Shown: positions 6,703-12,925 of the stretch, piece by piece | Layout of the letters: the number at the start of each line of letters is the position of its first letter | Numbering within the stretch: position 1 is the first letter of the stretch | From: Oscillospiraceae bacterium | Lineage (GTDB): Bacteria; Bacillota; Clostridia; Oscillospirales; UBA929 | Assembly (NCBI GenBank): GCA_031271525.1 | Contig: JAISVO010000179.1 | Coordinates: 1 to 12,925 of the forward strand | Reading direction: 5' to 3' | DNA: 12,925 nucleotides | The notes under the pieces: generated by a model | Database searches by the model: none | Told to the model about the DNA's origin: nothing | Seen by the model: only the letters and a program-made list of their open reading frames with translations | Position numbers and translations under genes: made by a program

Positions 6703-8049
6703 TCATCTCCTATGGGTATGAGTATACCACAATCCCCCCTTCCGCGTCAAAGCAAACTCACGCAGCCCCGCGAAGACCTGCGGGCTGAGCCAGAGGATCG
6801 CCGCGAGGTTGGGGAGCGCCATCGCGGCGTTCATCACATCGGCGAACCGCCAAACGACGTCCAGCCGGAGCACCGACCCGGGCAGCAGCATGAGAATAAA
6901 CACGGTGCGATAGACGATCGGGGCCGCTGTGCGGAGCTTGCGGCTCCCCGCTTTCCGGCAGAAGAGATACCGGCAGCACTGTTCCCCATAGAAGCACCAG
7001 CCGGGGATCGTCGCAAAGGCGAACAGCGCGGTGCAGACTGCGGCGGCGCCCGCTCCGAACGGTCCCAGCGCGCCGGAAAACGCCGCGACGGTCAGCGCCG
7101 CGCCGTCAGCACCGCCGCCGGGGGTGAAGGCTCCGGCACTCAGGATGACGAGCGCCGTGAGGGTACAGAGGACAATGGTGTCGATAAACACCTCCAGCGC
7201 CCCCCACATTCCCTGACGCGCCGCGCTGTCCGTTTCGGCCGCCGCGTGGGCGATCGGCGCGCTGCCAAGCCCCGCCTCATTGGAAAACACCCCCCGGCTC
7301 ACGCCGAAGCGGAGCGCCCGCCATATGGTGTAGCCGGCGGCTCCCCCCATCGCCGCCCGGGGGGAGAACGCGCCGACCACAATATCCCGCAGGGCGGGCA
7401 GGATCCCGTCCCGGCAGAGTACCAAAACGGCCCCCGACAGGAGGATATACAACACCGACATGAGCGGCACCAGCTTCTCGGCGGCGGCGGCGACAGACCG
7501 GATTCCGCCCAGCAGCACGAGCGCCGCGAGGGCGGCGGTCGCCAAACCCGTTATCAGCCGGGGCGCTCTAAAGACGGTATAGACGGCGTCGGCGAGGGTG
7601 TTGACTTGGGTGAGGTTCCCGACCCCGAGAGCCGCCGTCATACAGAGCGCCGCGAAAAGGGCCGCGGGGACGCGCCAGCCGATCGCCTCCATCACCGTCA
7701 TCGGTCCGCCCATCCAGCCTCCGCCCGGGGCTTTCCTGCGGTACTTCACCGCGAGGAACACCTCGGCGTACTTCGTCATCATCCCAAGCAGCGCCGAAAC
7801 CCACATCCAGAAGACGGCGCCCGGCCCCCCGGCCACAATCGCCGTCGCGACGCCCGCGATGTTCCCGGTTCCGACGGTGGACGCCAGCGCGGTCGACATC
7901 GCCTGAAAGGGGGTCACGCAGTCTTTCCTCGCTTTTTTCTGAAAGAGCGACCCCAGCGTCTCCCGGAAAATGGTTCCGATCCGAAGGACCTGCCATCCCC
8001 CGCTGCCAACGGTGAACCACAATCCGACCCCCAGTAAAACCGCCCACAT
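6703..8049 (-). CDS. alanine/glycine:cation symporter, AGCS family (AlsT/AgcS-like)
   Basis: This 448-residue integral membrane protein has about ten hydrophobic segments. It carries the family signatures: TALASTVGTGNIAGVATAI near residue 50, GGPGAVFWMW, a KYAEVFLAVKYR segment, RGVFSNEAGLGSAPIAHAAA in the middle, and the late FYGEQCCRYLF. AGCS proteins import alanine or glycine with Na+ (or H+) across the cytoplasmic membrane. The start at MWAVLLGVG is preceded by AGGAGG (8061-8066) at 11 bases. There is no usable in-frame start further upstream, because the frame there lies within the divergent nucleotidyltransferase gene. The N-terminus begins directly with the first membrane helix, so it lacks the short leader helix of many homologues. 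The gene is first in a long minus-strand series, and its last codons carry the ribosome binding site of the HAD gene. Confidence 0.9.
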   Translation of the reverse strand: MWAVLLGVGLWFTVGSGGWQVLRIGTIFRETLGSLFQKKARKDCVTPFQAMSTALASTVGTGNIAGVATAIVAGGPGAVFWMWVSALLGMMTKYAEVFLAVKYRRKAPGGGWMGGPMTVMEAIGWRVPAALFAALCMTAALGVGNLTQVNTLADAVYTVFRAPRLITGLATAALAALVLLGGIRSVAAAAEKLVPLMSVLYILLSGAVLVLCRDGILPALRDIVVGAFSPRAAMGGAAGYTIWRALRFGVSRGVFSNEAGLGSAPIAHAAAETDSAARQGMWGALEVFIDTIVLCTLTALVILSAGAFTPGGGADGAALTVAAFSGALGPFGAGAAAVCTALFAFATIPGWCFYGEQCCRYLFCRKAGSRKLRTAAPIVYRTVFILMLLPGSVLRLDVVWRFADVMNAAMALPNLAAILWLSPQVFAGLREFALTRKGGLWYTHTHRR

Positions 8050-8060
8050 ACCGCATCTCT

Positions 8061-8066
8061 CCTCCT
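8061..8066 (-). promoter_or_regulatory. ribosome binding site of the AGCS symporter gene
   Basis: A full AGGAGG sits 11 bases before the ATG at 8049. Another ATG at 8056, in a different frame, lies four bases from it but does not give a symporter sequence, so the AGCS frame is preferred. Confidence 0.65.
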
Positions 8067-8136
8067 TGTCCAACCCTAGGTATATGCGTTGTGAAAACAG
8101 TTCATACTGGGAGTATAAGCCTATTGGACGGCCAGT

Positions 8137-8142
8137 AAGGAG
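8137..8142 (+). promoter_or_regulatory. ribosome binding site of the nucleotidyltransferase/phosphomutase fusion gene
   Basis: AAGGAG lies six bases before the ATG at 8149. An ATG five bases earlier (8144) meets a stop almost at once, so the start at 8149 is clear. Confidence 0.75.
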
Positions 8143-8148
8143 AATGGT

Positions 8149-10419
8149 ATGAAATCCGTTATGCTCGCGGGCGGCGCGGGGACCCGCCTCCGCCCGATCA
8201 GCGCCGAGTGCCCCAAGCCAATGGTCCGCTTCTTCGATAAGCCCGTGATGGAGTACGGGATCGAGCTGCTGCGCCGCCACGGGTTCACCGACATACACAT
8301 AACCCTCCAAACCCTGCCGCAGAAGGTCATCGGCTATTTCGGCGACGGGTCGCGGCTGGGCGTGACCCTCCGTTACAGTACCGAGAAGGAGCCGCTGGGT
8401 ACGGCGGGCGGCGTCCGCGCCGCGCTGGAAGGCTTTACGGACGATCCGGTCCTCGTCCTGTCGGGCGACGCCGTCACGGACATAGACTTGCGGGCGGCGT
8501 GGAGCTTCCATCACGCCCGGAGGGCGGACGCGACGCTGGTATTGAGCCGCCGCCCGGACGTGCTGGAATACGGCCTTGTAATGACCGATCGGGACGGCAG
8601 GATCACCCGGTTCATCGAGAAACCGTCGGCGGGCCAAGTCTTCACCGACACGGTCAACACGGGCATCTACATCCTCTCCCCCAAGGCGCTGGAGCTGATC
8701 CCGCCGGGGAAGCCCTATGACTTCGCGAAAGACCTCTTCCCCAAGATGCTGAGGGAGGGGCTGATTCTTTCGGGCTATGTCTCGGACCGGTACTGGTGCG
8801 ACATCGGCGACAGCGATTCGTTTCTGCGGTGCTGCCGGGATGTGCTGGACGGCGCTCTGCGGCTCGACCTCCCGGCGTCCCCGCCCCTTCCGGCGGTGTC
8901 GGGGCTTAAAATTGAACACCCGTGCTACATCGGACGGAACGTCACGCTGGGCCGGGATGTCACTGTCGGTCCGTATGCCGTGATCGGCGCGGGGAGCCGC
9001 TTGGATGACCGCGCGGTCGCCGAGCGCTGTGTGCTGGACGGCGCGGTGCTGGAGAACGACGCCGGCTGCCGGGGCTGCTTTGTGGGCCGGAACGCGGTGA
9101 TTCGCTCCGGGGCGTCCGTGATGGAAGGAGCCGTCGTCGGGGAGGGGGCCGTCGTCGGGGAGAACGCCGAAGTTTTGGAAAACGTGCGGATCTGGCCCCG
9201 CAAAAAAATCGGTTCGGGCGCGCGGGTGAGCGGCAGCGTCAGCAACGGCGCTTTGAGCCGGAACGCCGTCTTCGAAGAGGGCGGGATCGTCCGGGGCCTG
9301 CCCTGTATCGACCTCACGCCGGATTTCTTGTTAAAGCTCGGGCTTGCGTCCGCCAGCGTCGGGGATACCGCTCTGTCGTGGCAGGGCGGCGAGGCGGCGA
9401 GCCTCGCGGCGCTGACGCTGGAAGCGGGGATCACCGCCGGCGGGGCGCGCGTCTACCGCACCGACGCGCTGACGCCCTGCTGCGCCTCGTTTGCCGGAAA
9501 AACCTACTGCCTGCCGCTGAGTATCTTCGTCGGGCAGACCGGGCGACCGCTCACTCTCAGCTTCTACGGCATGGACGGGCTCCCGCCGGACCGCGCCTTG
9601 GAACGGAAGCTGGAATCGGCGGCCCTTCACGGGGACGCGCCCCTCGCCGACCCGGCCGCCCTCCGTCCCCGCCGCACCGTTTCGGGGCTGTCGGACGCCT
9701 ATGTTTTCGCGGCGGCGGCTCCTCCCCTTTGGGCGGCGGAAGGGTTCGCCCCCGTCCCGGCGACGGTGTCCGGCGTCGGCGCGGACTTGCTGCGCCGCGC
9801 GCTCGCGGCGGCCGGCGCGGTTCCCGGGGGACCGGTATTCCGGCTGGACGGACAGCTTCTGTCCGCCGGCCTTGGCGGCGGGCGGACCGCCGATCATCCC
9901 CGGCTTCTCGGGATGATGGTCGCCGCCGAAGCGTCCTGCGGGACGGTGGAACTAGCCCTCCCCCACGAGGCCCCGGCGGTTTTGGCGGACATCGCGGCCC
10001 GGCTCGGCGTCCGGACACTCCGTCCGGAGCGGGCCGGCGCAGAAGCGCGGTCGCTGCTGACGGACCAGCCGTTTATGCGCGACCCGGTCTTCCTCGCGGC
10101 GCGCCTTCTCCACGCCTGCCGGAAACTAAAGACGACCCTGCAAAATCTGGACAGACGTCTGCCCCCCTTCTACCTCTCTGCGGAGGAGGTGCCGATCAAG
10201 TCGGATTCCGGCTCGGTGATGCGGAAGCTGGTTCGCGTGACCCCCGGCGCGGAACTGTGGGAGGGAATCCGCACCCGGTCCCGGGGCGGATGGGTGCGGA
10301 TCGCGCCCCTTCCGGGGCGAAGCGCTCTCCGGGTCGTCGCCGAAGGGGCGAGCGCCGAGCTCGCCGAGGAGCTTTGCGCTGATTTTTCCCGGAAGGTGGC
10401 CGATCTGGGGGCTTTGTAA
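8149..10419 (+). CDS. sugar-phosphate nucleotidyltransferase fused to a degenerate phosphomannomutase-like module
   Basis: This 756-residue protein has three parts. Residues 1-235 are a nucleotidyltransferase: LAGGAGTRLRP, PKPM with Lys23, SGDAVTD with metal ligand Asp107, IEKPS, VNTGIY and WCDIGDSDSF with Asp218. Such enzymes, for example mannose-1-phosphate guanylyltransferases, make NDP-sugars for surface glycans. Residues about 255-375 are left-handed beta-helix hexapeptide repeats (GAVVGEGAVVGENAEV). Residues about 380-756 follow the layout of a phosphomannomutase, but the phosphoserine loop (TxSHNP), the DGDxDR metal loop and the C-terminal RxSGTEP loop are not visible. The corresponding parts read GQTGRPLTLSFYG, FRLDGQLLSAG and PLPGRSALRVVAE. 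I infer an active transferase with a non-catalytic, possibly structural or sensing, C-terminal module. It probably feeds cell-wall or capsule glycosylation. Sugar and nucleotide specificity are unknown. Confidence 0.85.
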   Translation: MKSVMLAGGAGTRLRPISAECPKPMVRFFDKPVMEYGIELLRRHGFTDIHITLQTLPQKVIGYFGDGSRLGVTLRYSTEKEPLGTAGGVRAALEGFTDDPVLVLSGDAVTDIDLRAAWSFHHARRADATLVLSRRPDVLEYGLVMTDRDGRITRFIEKPSAGQVFTDTVNTGIYILSPKALELIPPGKPYDFAKDLFPKMLREGLILSGYVSDRYWCDIGDSDSFLRCCRDVLDGALRLDLPASPPLPAVSGLKIEHPCYIGRNVTLGRDVTVGPYAVIGAGSRLDDRAVAERCVLDGAVLENDAGCRGCFVGRNAVIRSGASVMEGAVVGEGAVVGENAEVLENVRIWPRKKIGSGARVSGSVSNGALSRNAVFEEGGIVRGLPCIDLTPDFLLKLGLASASVGDTALSWQGGEAASLAALTLEAGITAGGARVYRTDALTPCCASFAGKTYCLPLSIFVGQTGRPLTLSFYGMDGLPPDRALERKLESAALHGDAPLADPAALRPRRTVSGLSDAYVFAAAAPPLWAAEGFAPVPATVSGVGADLLRRALAAAGAVPGGPVFRLDGQLLSAGLGGGRTADHPRLLGMMVAAEASCGTVELALPHEAPAVLADIAARLGVRTLRPERAGAEARSLLTDQPFMRDPVFLAARLLHACRKLKTTLQNLDRRLPPFYLSAEEVPIKSDSGSVMRKLVRVTPGAELWEGIRTRSRGGWVRIAPLPGRSALRVVAEGASAELAEELCADFSRKVADLGAL
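9130..9162 (+). repeat. short tandem repeat coding for beta-helix hexapeptides
   Basis: A 15-base unit (GCCGTCGTCGGGGAG) occurs twice, at 9130-9144 and 9148-9162, with an 18-base period. It encodes GAVVGE-GAVVGE in the left-handed beta-helix of the nucleotidyltransferase fusion. One turn face of six residues equals 18 bases, so the repeat reflects protein architecture and possible local duplication, not a mobile element. Confidence 0.75.
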
Positions 10420-10429
10420 AAATAATATA

Positions 10430-10458
10430 TTGCTCCCCGCGTAAATATGTGGTATAAT
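10430..10458 (+). promoter_or_regulatory. sigma-A-type promoter of rnjA
   Basis: TTGCTC (10430-10435) and a consensus TATAAT (10453-10458) are separated by 17 bases in the AT-rich gap after the nucleotidyltransferase gene. Transcription should start near 10465, giving a leader of about 73 bases before the rnjA ATG. This is the clearest promoter in the window and implies that rnjA is transcribed independently of the upstream gene. Confidence 0.8.
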
Positions 10459-10482
10459 ACTATGTCGCTATGGTTGTCTAAC

Positions 10483-10498
10483 CCATGCTTAGGCATGG
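10483..10498 (+). promoter_or_regulatory. stem-loop in the rnjA 5' leader
   Basis: CCATGC (10483-10488), loop TTAG and GCATGG (10493-10498) form a perfect 6-bp stem with a four-base loop, about 20 bases after the predicted transcription start and 39 bases before the ATG. No U-tract follows, so it is not an intrinsic terminator. Being close to the 5' end of the message for a 5'-3' exonuclease, it could protect the transcript or mediate autoregulation, which is inference only. Confidence 0.5.
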
Positions 10499-10537
10499 TG
10501 TGATACATACCCTAACAAACTGGAGTGAAGAGTTTTA

Positions 10538-12199
10538 ATGGCGCAAAAATTGAAGATTATTCCTTTGGGCGGTATCGGCGAAGTGGGCAAGAACCTGACG
10601 GTTTACGAACACGACGGCGACATACTGCTGGTTGACTGCGGCTTGTCGTTCCCGGACGAAGAGCTGTTCGGCGTCGACATCGTCATCCCCGATTTCACCT
10701 ACCTTGAGAAGCACAAGAACCGTGTCCGGGCGCTCTGCGTCACCCACGGGCACGAAGACCACATCGGCGCGATCAGCTTCCTGCTCCGCGTCCTCAACTG
10801 CCCCATCTACTGCACCAAACTGACCGCCGGCCTGATCAAGATCAAGCTGGAGGAGGCGGGGCTTGCCGCGAAGAGCGACATCCGGATCGTCGAGGCGGGG
10901 CGGATCGTCAACGCCGGACGCTTCAACGTGGAGTTCATCCATGTCAACCATTCGATCGCGGACGCCGTGTCGCTCGCGATCCACACCCCGATGGGCACGG
11001 TGGTGCACACCGGCGATTTCAAGATCGATTCCACCCCGGTGGAGGGCGAGATGATCGACCTCGCCCGGTTCGGCGAGTTGGGTCGGGACGGGGTCTTGGC
11101 GCTCCTCTCCGACTCCACCAACGTGGAGCGCCCCGGCTACGCGATGAGCGAACGTACCGTCGGCGAAGCGCTGATGACCCAATTCCGGGGCTGCGACAAG
11201 CGGATCATCGTCACAACCTTCGCGAGCAACATACACCGGATCCAACAGATCATCAACGCGGCGGTGGAGAACGGGCGGAAGGTCGCGATCACCGGACGGA
11301 GCATGGAGAACATCCTCACCCTCTCGATCAACCTCGGGATGATCGATATCCCCCCCGACACCATCATCGAGATGTCGCAGGTCAAGAGCCTGCCGAAATC
11401 CAAGGTCTGCGTCATCACTACCGGCAGTCAGGGCGAGTCGATGTCGGCGCTCCACCGGATGGCGTTCGGCGCGCACCGTCAGGTCGACCTCGGCGTCGGC
11501 GACCGGGTGATCATCTCCGCGTCCCCCATCCCCGGCAACGAGAAGACAGTCTCCCGGATGATCAACGAGCTGTTCAAGCGGGGCTGCGACGTAATCTACC
11601 GGCGGCTTGCCGACATCCACGTCTCGGGCCACGCCTGTCAGGAGGAGCTGAAGTTGATCCTCGCGCTGACAAAACCGAAGTTTTTTGTCCCGATGCACGG
11701 CGAATACCGCATGTTAAAAGCGCACACGGAATTGGCCGCCCTCACCGGGGTGGAAAAAAACAATATATTGATCCCCGAGCTGGGCAGACCGGTGGAGATC
11801 TCAGAGAAAGGGATCCGGCTGGGCGTCTCCGTACCGTCCGGGCGGGTTCTGGTGGACGGTATGGGTTCGGAGGATGTCGGCAGCGTCATCCTGCGCGACC
11901 GCCGCCACCTCGCGACCGACGGCATCCTGATGGTGGTCGTGACGATGGACGCGGACGGTTCGCAGGTCGTCGCCGGACCGGACATCGTCACCCGGGGCTT
12001 CGCCCTGCCGAAGGACGACGCCGACGGTCTGATGGAGGAACTGCGCCGGATCGCCGCGGATACGCTGGAGGACTGCATCAAGCACCGCTACACCGACTGG
12101 ACGACGATCAAGCAAAGCCTTCGCGGCTCGCTGAGCGCCCACCTCAACCGCCGTCAGAAGGGCAAACCGATGATTCTCCCGGTCATCATGGAAGTTTGA
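10538..12199 (+). CDS. rnjA: ribonuclease J
   Basis: This 553-residue protein matches the length of Bacillus RNase J1 and aligns throughout by eye. It opens with IIPLGGIGEVGKNL. The metallo-beta-lactamase metal site is THGHEDHIGA (His70, His72, Asp74, His75), with His138 in HVNHSI, Asp160 in HTGDFKID, and His387 in MHGEYRML. The beta-CASP insert includes SDSTN (191-195), TTGSQGE (294-300) and HVSGHA (361-366). The C-terminal domain (about 450-553) ends with the usual LPVIMEV. RNase J has 5'-3' exonuclease and endonuclease activity, acts in the cytoplasm on mRNA and matures 16S rRNA. The ATG has GGAGTGA 8-12 bases upstream. It has its own promoter and a hairpin in the leader. Some Firmicutes carry two RNase J copies; from one copy J1 versus J2 cannot be proven, but all catalytic residues are intact. 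Confidence 0.96.
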   Translation: MAQKLKIIPLGGIGEVGKNLTVYEHDGDILLVDCGLSFPDEELFGVDIVIPDFTYLEKHKNRVRALCVTHGHEDHIGAISFLLRVLNCPIYCTKLTAGLIKIKLEEAGLAAKSDIRIVEAGRIVNAGRFNVEFIHVNHSIADAVSLAIHTPMGTVVHTGDFKIDSTPVEGEMIDLARFGELGRDGVLALLSDSTNVERPGYAMSERTVGEALMTQFRGCDKRIIVTTFASNIHRIQQIINAAVENGRKVAITGRSMENILTLSINLGMIDIPPDTIIEMSQVKSLPKSKVCVITTGSQGESMSALHRMAFGAHRQVDLGVGDRVIISASPIPGNEKTVSRMINELFKRGCDVIYRRLADIHVSGHACQEELKLILALTKPKFFVPMHGEYRMLKAHTELAALTGVEKNNILIPELGRPVEISEKGIRLGVSVPSGRVLVDGMGSEDVGSVILRDRRHLATDGILMVVVTMDADGSQVVAGPDIVTRGFALPKDDADGLMEELRRIAADTLEDCIKHRYTDWTTIKQSLRGSLSAHLNRRQKGKPMILPVIMEV

Positions 12200-12211
12200 C
12201 AGAGATCAACG

Positions 12212-12247
12212 AACCGTTATCACTCCGGCGCGGCCGGCATCTCGGTT
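12212..12247. terminator. possible GC-rich hairpin between convergent genes
   Basis: In the 57-base gap between rnjA and the convergent zinc-ribbon gene, CCGGC-GCG-GCCGG (12225-12237) forms an inner stem, flanked by AACCG (12212-12216) and CGGTT (12243-12247), which can pair outside it across an asymmetric internal loop. No clear U-tract follows on either strand, so it is at best a weak or factor-assisted bidirectional terminator. Confidence 0.3.
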
Positions 12248-12256
12248 GTGAATGGA

Positions 12257-12886
12257 TTACCTACCCCATTTTCCCAAGTAGACCGGCTCAAGCACGCCGG
12301 CGGCAATCAGGATCGCGACGGTCAGCGCGGCCGCCGCGAGGATCACCGTCACGGTCATCATGGCGAGCAGCTTCATCTGGGCGATCTTGGCGCGAAGCGG
12401 GTTCTTCCGGGAGGCCGCCGACAGCGCCGCCAAGATGATGAGGTTCAGCACCGGGACATAGCAGAACAGCTCTATCAGGAAGAGACTCCGGGAAGAAACC
12501 CTCCCCGTTTCCGCCGGGCGCAGGTGCCGGAGAATCTCCGGCGGCACATACCGCTCAAACGGCTCGGGTTCGACCGGTGTTTCAGGTATTTCAGGCTCTT
12601 CCGATTCTTCGGGTTCTTCGGGGCGCTCCGGTTCGGGCGGCAGCTCGGTCAGAAGGTCGGGGGGCAGTTCCACCTCGGGCGGCAGTTCGGGGATGGCCGG
12701 AGGCGCTTCCGACGGAGCCGGCGGATCCGGCTGTTCGGGTTTTTCGGGCAGGGACGAAAGGACAAACAAGTCGGGCTTCCGCTCGGACGCCGCCGGCGCG
12801 GCGGGGACGGCGGACGCGGCCTTGCCGCAGTGGTGACAGAATTGGAAGCCGTCCAGCATACGGTTTCCGCAGTGCGGGCATTGCAT
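12257..12886 (-). CDS. zinc-ribbon membrane protein with Pro/Glu-rich linker
   Basis: I do not recognise this 209-residue protein as a named family. It begins with a zinc ribbon, CPHCG at residues 3-7 and CHHCG at 17-21, giving Cys3, Cys6, Cys17 and Cys20. Residues about 40-118 form a low-complexity linker dominated by Pro and Glu, expected to be disordered and strongly acidic. Two hydrophobic segments follow (about 134-157 and 172-198) with a basic RKNPLRAK loop between them, then a short tail. There is no signal peptide, so the zinc ribbon probably faces the cytoplasm and the protein sits in the membrane as a hairpin (inference). Zinc-ribbon plus membrane-hairpin proteins of unknown role are common in clostridia. 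A ribosome binding site AGGAGGGGG precedes the ATG. It is convergent with rnjA, and its promoter lies at or beyond the right edge. Confidence 0.8.
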   Translation of the reverse strand: MQCPHCGNRMLDGFQFCHHCGKAASAVPAAPAASERKPDLFVLSSLPEKPEQPDPPAPSEAPPAIPELPPEVELPPDLLTELPPEPERPEEPEESEEPEIPETPVEPEPFERYVPPEILRHLRPAETGRVSSRSLFLIELFCYVPVLNLIILAALSAASRKNPLRAKIAQMKLLAMMTVTVILAAAALTVAILIAAGVLEPVYLGKWGR

Positions 12887-12896
12887 TCTGATCTGA

Positions 12897-12906
12897 TCCC
12901 CCTCCT
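12897..12906 (-). promoter_or_regulatory. ribosome binding site of the zinc-ribbon gene
   Basis: AGGAGGGGGA on the minus strand sits about 10 bases before the ATG at 12886. The remaining bases to the window edge show no recognisable promoter. Confidence 0.6.
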
Positions 12907-12925
12907 AATGTCGGGTGGTAGTACC

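Larger units (their letters stand above)
8050..8148. promoter_or_regulatory. divergent intergenic region, presumed promoters for both flanking transcripts
   Basis: This 99-base AT-richer gap separates the minus-strand symporter operon from the plus-strand nucleotidyltransferase gene, so promoters for both should lie here. For the plus strand, TTGTGA (8089-8094) and TATAAG (8114-8119) are a possible -35/-10 pair, but the 19-base spacer is long. For the minus strand, only a weak TATACC near 8077-8083 is seen. A short palindrome ATACT-GGG-AGTAT (8104-8116) overlaps the putative plus-strand -10 and could be an operator. All of this is inference from composition and position. Confidence 0.4.

Noticed and set aside
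6601..8037. Long plus-strand open frame (478 codons) opposite the symporter and HAD genes
   Set aside because: It is rich in Arg, Gly and Pro, has no recognisable domain or ribosome binding site, and lies opposite a well-matched AGCS gene; it is an artefact of high GC on the complementary strand.
8050..8919. N-terminal extension of the symporter frame into the divergent gene
   Set aside because: The extension is charged, non-hydrophobic and antisense to the nucleotidyltransferase domain; the family match starts only at MWAVLLGVG with a ribosome binding site.
9378..10382. 334-codon plus-strand frame inside the fusion gene
   Set aside because: Arg/Gly/Pro-rich low-complexity translation in a second frame of a GC-rich gene, with no start signal; I considered a frameshift in the phosphomutase region, but the main frame is continuous and more protein-like.
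10535..11698. Long minus-strand open frame (387 codons) opposite rnjA
   Set aside because: The composition is Asp/Val/Arg-rich and motif-free, and the opposite strand encodes a complete RNase J with all catalytic residues.
1..12925. CRISPR array, tRNA, rRNA, insertion sequence, phage or toxin-antitoxin genes
   Set aside because: I looked on both strands for regularly spaced repeats, tRNA-like cloverleaf ends, transposase motifs and small paired genes, and found none that could be supported.

Overview
The window looks like chromosomal DNA of a GC-rich member of the Clostridia, most plausibly Oscillospiraceae-like. The evidence is an RNase J of Bacillus-type length, strong AGGAGG ribosome binding sites, TTG start use, a second type IIA topoisomerase pair of clostridial style, and a nucleotidyltransferase/phosphomutase fusion of the kind seen in Firmicutes. 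The lineage is an inference, because no rRNA or other phylogenetic marker is present. Gene density is very high, and no intergenic gap exceeds about 120 bases. I see no tRNA, rRNA, CRISPR array, insertion sequence or phage gene.

Layout. From position 8049 leftwards to position 1, seven genes run on the minus strand in a tight series: an alanine/glycine:sodium symporter (AGCS), a HAD phosphatase with a TTG start, the ParE-like and ParC-like subunits of a divergent topoisomerase IV, a class I SAM methyltransferase, a CDF metal exporter with an Asn-Asp-Asp-Asp site of the manganese type, and the first 43 codons of a TRAM-domain RNA methyltransferase (RlmD/TrmA family). Gaps are 4, 17, 33, 59 and 1 base, and the last pair overlaps by 4 bases (ATGA). 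This suggests one operon or a few overlapping transcripts, although the products do not share one pathway.

A 99-base divergent intergenic region (8050-8148) separates this series from two plus-strand genes. The first is a 756-residue fusion of a sugar-phosphate nucleotidyltransferase, a left-handed beta-helix linker and a phosphomannomutase-like module that has lost its recognisable catalytic loops. The second is rnjA, encoding RNase J, with a near-consensus sigma-A promoter and a perfect 6-bp stem-loop in its leader. A convergent minus-strand gene at the right end encodes a zinc-ribbon protein with a Pro/Glu-rich linker and two C-terminal membrane segments.

Together the genes cover DNA topology, RNA decay and RNA modification, metal and amino-acid transport, and surface-sugar activation. 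This is mostly housekeeping sequence, and I do not see a convincing new defence or mobile system. The most notable points are the topoisomerase IV with a glycine at the quinolone-anchoring serine, the catalytically degenerate phosphomutase module, the predicted manganese selectivity of the CDF protein, and the rnjA leader hairpin.
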